DNA of 64,000 nucleotides, from the NCBI RefSeq assembly GCF_029813835.1, contig NZ_JARVKV010000001.1, forward strand, positions 186,001 to 250,000, in the 5' to 3' direction. Made by a program: the position numbers and the translations under genes. Of the stretch, positions 60,316 to 64,000 are shown piece after piece. This DNA is from Streptomyces sp. DH37. Its GTDB lineage: Bacteria > Actinomycetota > Actinomycetes > Streptomycetales > Streptomycetaceae. The notes under the pieces are model-generated. The model saw only the letters and a list, made by a program, of their open reading frames with translations. It searched no databases and was not told the origin of the DNA. Position 1 is the first letter of the stretch; each line of letters opens with the position of its first letter.

Positions 60316-62144
60316 CCGCCGCCGGACGCCGTCTGCTGCGCACCGCGCTGCGGGGACGCCGCCGCACCCTGACCGCGATCGCGGGATGGTCCGTCCTGGA
60401 GTCCCTTCCCGCGCTGCTCACCGGGGCCCTGGTCGCCGCCGCCCTGGACCGCGGGTTCCTCGACGGCCGTCCGCTGGCCGGGACCGCGTGGCTGGCGCCC
60501 CTCCTCCTGGCCGCCGCGCTGCGCTCCTGGGCGACCTGGCGCCTCTTCCCCCATCTGGCGGACCTCGTCGAACCGCTGCGCGACGCCCTGGTGACCGCCG
60601 TCGTCCGGGCCGCGGTGTCCCGCGCCGCGCGGGGCCCTTCCGCCGGAACGCCGGACACCGGTGCGGTCGCGCGTCTGACCGGTCACGTCGAGACGGTCCG
60701 CAACCTCACCGGGGCCCTGGTGCGCGGGGTGCGGCAACTGTGCGTCACGCTGCTCATGGCCCTGGCCGGGGTCGCCGTCCTGTCCCCGCTCGCCGGGCTC
60801 CTCGTCGCCTGCTGCCTGCTCCCCGCCCTCCTCCTGCTCGCCGTCCTGGTGCGCCGACTGGCCGCCCGCCACCGCGCCCTGGCCCTCGCCGAGGAGCGCG
60901 TCGCGCGGGAGGGGCAGAGCCTTCTGGCCGGGCTGAGGGACATCGCCGCCTGCGGGGCCGGACCCGGCGCCGTCCGGCACGGGGACGCCGTCGTCGAGGC
61001 AGAGGCGCGGGCCTCCCGCGCCCTGGCGCTCACCGGTTCGCTGCGGCTGCTCGCCGTCGCCCTGGGCGGGTACCTCCCCGTCCTCCTGGTCCTCCTCGCC
61101 GCTCCGTGGCTGATACGCCGCGGCGACCTCACCCCCGGTCAGGCGGTGGGGGTCGTCGCCTACCTGACGACCGGGCTGGAACCGGCCCTGCGCTCCCTCG
61201 TCGGGATCGTCGGCTCCTGGGGCGTGCAGTGGGCCGCGGTCCTGGACCGCCTGGCCGAGGCGACGGCGCTTCCCCCGGAGGACCCCTCCGGCCCCCCGGC
61301 CGGCGCCTCTCCTTCCTCGGCCTCCCCTGCCCCCGCCTCCCCTTCCCCGGCCTCCGTCCGACCGCCCCGGCTGGAGGCGCGGCGGATCGCCTTCTCGTAC
61401 GGGCCGCACGCCCAGCCGGTCGTCGACGGCCTCGACCTCCGTCTGGAGGACGGCGAACACCTCGCCGTCGTCGGCCCCAGCGGCATCGGCAAGTCCACGC
61501 TCTCCGACCTGCTCGCCGGAATCACCCGCCCCACACGGGGCCGGATCCTCCTGGACGGGCTGCCGCCGGACCCCGGCGCCGGCGGCGGGCCGCGGCGCAT
61601 CGCGCTCGTCCCCCAGGAGGCGTACGTCTTCGACGGCACTCTCGGCGACAACCTGCGCTACCTGGCTCCCGAGGCCCGTGACGAGGAACTCCTCGCCGCC
61701 CTCGACGCGCTCGGCGCCGGACCCCTCGTACGAGGGCTGGGCGGCCTCGACGCCCGTGTCGGGCCGGACACGGCCCTGTCGGCCGGCGAGCGCCAACTCC
61801 TGGTCCTGGCGCGGGTCTACGCGTCCCGCGCCGACGTGGTCCTCCTCGACGAGGCCACCTGCCACCTCGACCCCGCCGCCGAGGCGCGCGTGGAGCGCGC
61901 CTTCGCCCGGCGGGGCGGGCTCCTGATCGTCACCGCGCACCGGATCAGCTCCGCGCTGCGGGCCCGGCGCGTCCTGCTCATGGACGGGCCCGTGCCGCTG
62001 ACCGGCACCCACCAGGACCTGCTGGAGCGCTCGGCCCTCTACCGCGACCTGGTGGGGGCGTGGCACGGGCCCGCGCCGGCCGTGCGGACTCCCGGACCCG
62101 GGGAGGACGGCGCGGCCTTGCGTACCCCGCAGGGGCGGCCGTAG
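60312..62144 (+). CDS. ABC exporter, fused membrane and ATPase domains (LanT2)
   Basis: A 610-residue half-transporter overlapping the previous gene by GTGA. The membrane domain covers about residues 15-300. The ATPase has Walker A VVGPSGIGKSTLSDLL, a Q-loop in ALVPQEAYVFDGTLGDNLRYL, signature DTALSAGERQLLVLARV and Walker B VVLLDEATCHLD. A Ser/Pro/Ala-rich linker (SPSSASPAPASPSPAS) precedes it. Like its partner it lacks a C39 protease. The pair recalls the double transporters in class III and IV lanthipeptide loci. A hairpin follows. Confidence 0.87.
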   Translation: MTAAGRRLLRTALRGRRRTLTAIAGWSVLESLPALLTGALVAAALDRGFLDGRPLAGTAWLAPLLLAAALRSWATWRLFPHLADLVEPLRDALVTAVVRAAVSRAARGPSAGTPDTGAVARLTGHVETVRNLTGALVRGVRQLCVTLLMALAGVAVLSPLAGLLVACCLLPALLLLAVLVRRLAARHRALALAEERVAREGQSLLAGLRDIAACGAGPGAVRHGDAVVEAEARASRALALTGSLRLLAVALGGYLPVLLVLLAAPWLIRRGDLTPGQAVGVVAYLTTGLEPALRSLVGIVGSWGVQWAAVLDRLAEATALPPEDPSGPPAGASPSSASPAPASPSPASVRPPRLEARRIAFSYGPHAQPVVDGLDLRLEDGEHLAVVGPSGIGKSTLSDLLAGITRPTRGRILLDGLPPDPGAGGGPRRIALVPQEAYVFDGTLGDNLRYLAPEARDEELLAALDALGAGPLVRGLGGLDARVGPDTALSAGERQLLVLARVYASRADVVLLDEATCHLDPAAEARVERAFARRGGLLIVTAHRISSALRARRVLLMDGPVPLTGTHQDLLERSALYRDLVGAWHGPAPAVRTPGPGEDGAALRTPQGRP

Positions 62145-62165
62145 CCACCGAAATCCCTCCCAGGG

Positions 62166-62202
62166 GGGCCGGGAGGTCCGCTCGGGGACGTCCTCCCGGC
62201 CC
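62166..62202 (+). terminator. Terminator at the end of the lanthipeptide operon
   Basis: Arms of 11 bp at 62166-62176 and 62192-62202, about 20 bases past the second exporter's stop and just before the convergent gene's end at 62206. Confidence 0.65.
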
Positions 62203-62205
62203 GCC

Positions 62206-62496
62206 CTACCGGGAGCCCGCGGTGGCTTCGCCGAGGACCTGCGCCCCGTCCCCGGCCCCCCGCCGGGGACGGGGCGGGTCGTCCGGTTCCTCCGGGGGGA
62301 GCACCTGGACGGTGTACATGCCGTCGCCGTCGCCGGCGATGGCATAGCCCCAGGGCGCGGCACGGCCGGGCCGCGAGGGGGGCCCGCCGCCGCTGTTGTC
62401 GCCGCCGCCGTCGCCGTCCTCGGCGTCCCGGGCGGGCACGGCCAGTGCGAAGAGCACGAAGGGCAGGGTGGTGAGGGGGGTGACGATCCGCAGCAC
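62206..62496 (-). CDS. Small membrane-anchored or secreted protein of unknown function
   Basis: A 96-residue protein starting at GTG 62496, which has AAGGAG six bases upstream. One hydrophobic N-terminal segment (VTPLTTLPFVLFALAVPA) is followed by an Asp/Gly-rich stretch and a polar tail with WGYAIAGDGDGMYTVQVLPPEEPDD. It may be anchored outside the membrane. I do not recognise a family. It is convergent with the lanthipeptide exporters and probably unrelated to them. Confidence 0.6.
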   Translation of the reverse strand: MLRIVTPLTTLPFVLFALAVPARDAEDGDGGGDNSGGGPPSRPGRAAPWGYAIAGDGDGMYTVQVLPPEEPDDPPRPRRGAGDGAQVLGEATAGSR

Positions 62497-62657
62497 GGCG
62501 GCTCCTTGGGACGGTTCACGGAGGGGTGACGACACCTCATCGTCCGCCGCGTGCAATACATTTCATCGACTTGCGCAAGAACACGGTGTTACTTCGGCCC
62601 GCCCGGGACACCGGCGGCACGTCCCGCCCGACGGCACCCCGTCCGGCGGGCGCCGGC

Positions 62658-63806
62658 CTAGAAGGCCGGCACCCAGTACGGTTCGAGCGTCATGGTGCCG
62701 TTGCCCCGCGCCCCCCTGAACGCACCCGAGTTGCTCCGGGCGAGGGTGTACCAGGAGTCCACGTAGTCGGGGTCGTCGGTCCACCAGTCGTCGGGCATGG
62801 CGTCCAGCACCGCGTTGACCAGCGGTACGTAGGCGCCCATGTCGGTGATGGCGAGCAGGGCGTCGGCGATGGCCTTCGCGAGCGACCGGTAGTCGGTGCT
62901 GCCGTCCTCCTCCATCATCACGGCGTCGGCGAGGTCGTACTTGTAGTACGACCAGTTGACCAGGATCTGGTTGGGGTAGTACGTCCTGCCGTCCTCGTCG
63001 AGGTACGGCATGTCGACCGGGTCGACGCGCACCTTGCCGTCCCGGCCGAAGCCGGTCACCAGTGAGTAGACCTCGGCGTCGCCCTTGATCCAGGGCTCCT
63101 CGTCGTCGGACAGCCGGACGGAGGTGATGCGGCTGGTCCAGAAGCCGTCGCCCGCGGCGCTCGCGGTGTCCGGGGACCCCACCGGCTCGGGCGCGGTGAG
63201 GCCGCGCCGGGCGAGTTCCTCGCGCAGGACGGCCATGCCCGCGGAGACGGCCCGCCCGGCGTCGACGCCGACCACGTAGACCGGGCGCTCGGGGACTCGG
63301 CGCGCGTCCAGCGTGTGGGAGCGGCCCGCGCTGTCGTAGGCGGTGACCGCCGTGGCGTCGTCGTCGGCGGGGGCGGCGGCCACCAGCGGCTCGGCCCCGG
63401 CCCTGAGCGCCCCGCGCATCGACTCGTCGGCGAGGCGGAGCCGCAGCAGGCCGTTCGCCGTGCCGAGCCCCTTGGCCCGGGCGAGTTCCCGGTCGGCGTC
63501 CGCGACCACCGATCCAAAGTCCTTCGCGGCCTGCGAGGACGCCTTCCTCGTGAGCGCGCCGAGGTCGACCTCGTCCGAGGCGAGGGCGGCCTGGCGGACC
63601 AGGGCCCGCCAGGCCGCCCCGGAGAGGGAGGAGGCGAGCGAGCGCGCGGTGCCGTCCTCGATCTCGGCGACGGTCCCGGTGACGGCTCCGGTGCCCCGGG
63701 CGGCGTCGGGCGGTGCGGGGGCGGCGGCGACTCCCTGGACGGTCCCGAGGGCGAGGGCGGAGAGGGCGGCGCACACGACCGCGGTTCTGAACCGGTGTCT
63801 GATCAC
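62658..63806 (-). CDS. Secreted DUF3103-type protein
   Basis: A 382-residue secreted protein: signal peptide to about residue 28 (LGTVQGVAAA), a helical N-terminal part, and a conserved body with RVPERPVYVVGVDAGR, FWTSRITSVRLSDDEEPWIKGDAEVY and TYYPNQILVNWSYYKYDLADAVMMEEDGSTDYRSL, then GNGTMTLEPYWV at the end. The pattern fits DUF3103, a family of unknown function in secreted bacterial proteins. AGGAG precedes the GTG at 63806. The stop codon lies inside a short GC hairpin (62652-62670). Confidence 0.7.
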   Translation of the reverse strand: MIRHRFRTAVVCAALSALALGTVQGVAAAPAPPDAARGTGAVTGTVAEIEDGTARSLASSLSGAAWRALVRQAALASDEVDLGALTRKASSQAAKDFGSVVADADRELARAKGLGTANGLLRLRLADESMRGALRAGAEPLVAAAPADDDATAVTAYDSAGRSHTLDARRVPERPVYVVGVDAGRAVSAGMAVLREELARRGLTAPEPVGSPDTASAAGDGFWTSRITSVRLSDDEEPWIKGDAEVYSLVTGFGRDGKVRVDPVDMPYLDEDGRTYYPNQILVNWSYYKYDLADAVMMEEDGSTDYRSLAKAIADALLAITDMGAYVPLVNAVLDAMPDDWWTDDPDYVDSWYTLARSNSGAFRGARGNGTMTLEPYWVPAF

Positions 63807-64000
63807 GCGGATCTCCTGTGGGGGAGCGGAAGCGGGATGCGGTGCAGGCGTGCTGAGCGGATGCGGGCGGCTCCCCGTCTATGCGGGTAGAAGCCGCCGC
63901 GTCGCCCAGAATGACGGTGACATGTCATCGCGGCAAGGGGTGCGATCAGGACACCCCGCGCCCTCCCCGTGCCCTCCCTGCGGAAGACCCCGAGGGAGAG

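Noticed and set aside
63918..63927. TGACATGTCA palindrome near the right edge
   Set aside because: A 10-bp palindrome alone, with no visible promoter, is not enough to call an operator.

Overview
The window is high-GC actinobacterial DNA and reads as a Streptomyces chromosome segment. The evidence is pervasive G/C third codon positions, GTG starts, four-base stop/start overlaps, a Streptomyces-type large GAPDH, recognisable CebR and DasR operators, a B12 riboswitch, an initiator tRNA without encoded CCA, and very rare TTA codons.

Layout. 1-6640: the tail of a SulP transporter, a CBS protein, an ArsO-like flavoprotein behind ArsR-type repeats, a GNAT enzyme, a secreted subtilisin, a decayed GH30/lectin remnant and a coiled-coil membrane protein with a TTA codon. 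6780-12430: GAPDH, a secreted mannanase (CebR box, TTA codon), a kinase-fold protein and a cold-shock protein. 12600-16460: remnants of a two-component system, then a tetR-MFS efflux pair. 16950-22704: six tightly overlapping genes (epimerase, UbiA prenyltransferase, GGR-type reductase, type III PKS, ICMT methyltransferase, FAD hydroxylase) that extend the known srsABC phenolic-lipid operon. 22867-28312: a SpoIIE-type phosphatase and a riboswitch-controlled btuFCD-like B12 importer.

28356-39400: a DUF418 remnant, a sulfotransferase, a class F sortase/substrate/ECF sigma operon, a Cys-rich protein, a DEAD-box helicase beside a second cold-shock gene, head-to-head EamA and MocR genes whose start codons overlap, and tRNA-fMet. 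39650-51870: a coiled-coil/winged-helix protein, GlpF, a frameshifted hydrolase, a channel-like protein without a K+ filter, an anti-sigma-type ATPase, a methyltransferase, a DasR-box chitinase, a ytrA-type gntR-ABC operon, a BPL_N lipoprotein and small proteins.

52139-62144: a lanthipeptide locus with a TTA-containing LAL regulator divergent from a class IV-like LanL synthetase, a 45-aa precursor too small for routine ORF calling, and two ABC exporters. The precursor is bracketed by hairpins that would favour its expression over that of its neighbours. The window closes with two secreted proteins of unknown role.

Read together, this is accessory and secretory DNA (degradative exoenzymes, two natural-product loci, nutrient uptake) around a few housekeeping genes. 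The most promising material is the lanthipeptide locus, the prenyltransferase-extended srs cluster, and a leader RNA shared by the two cold-shock genes.
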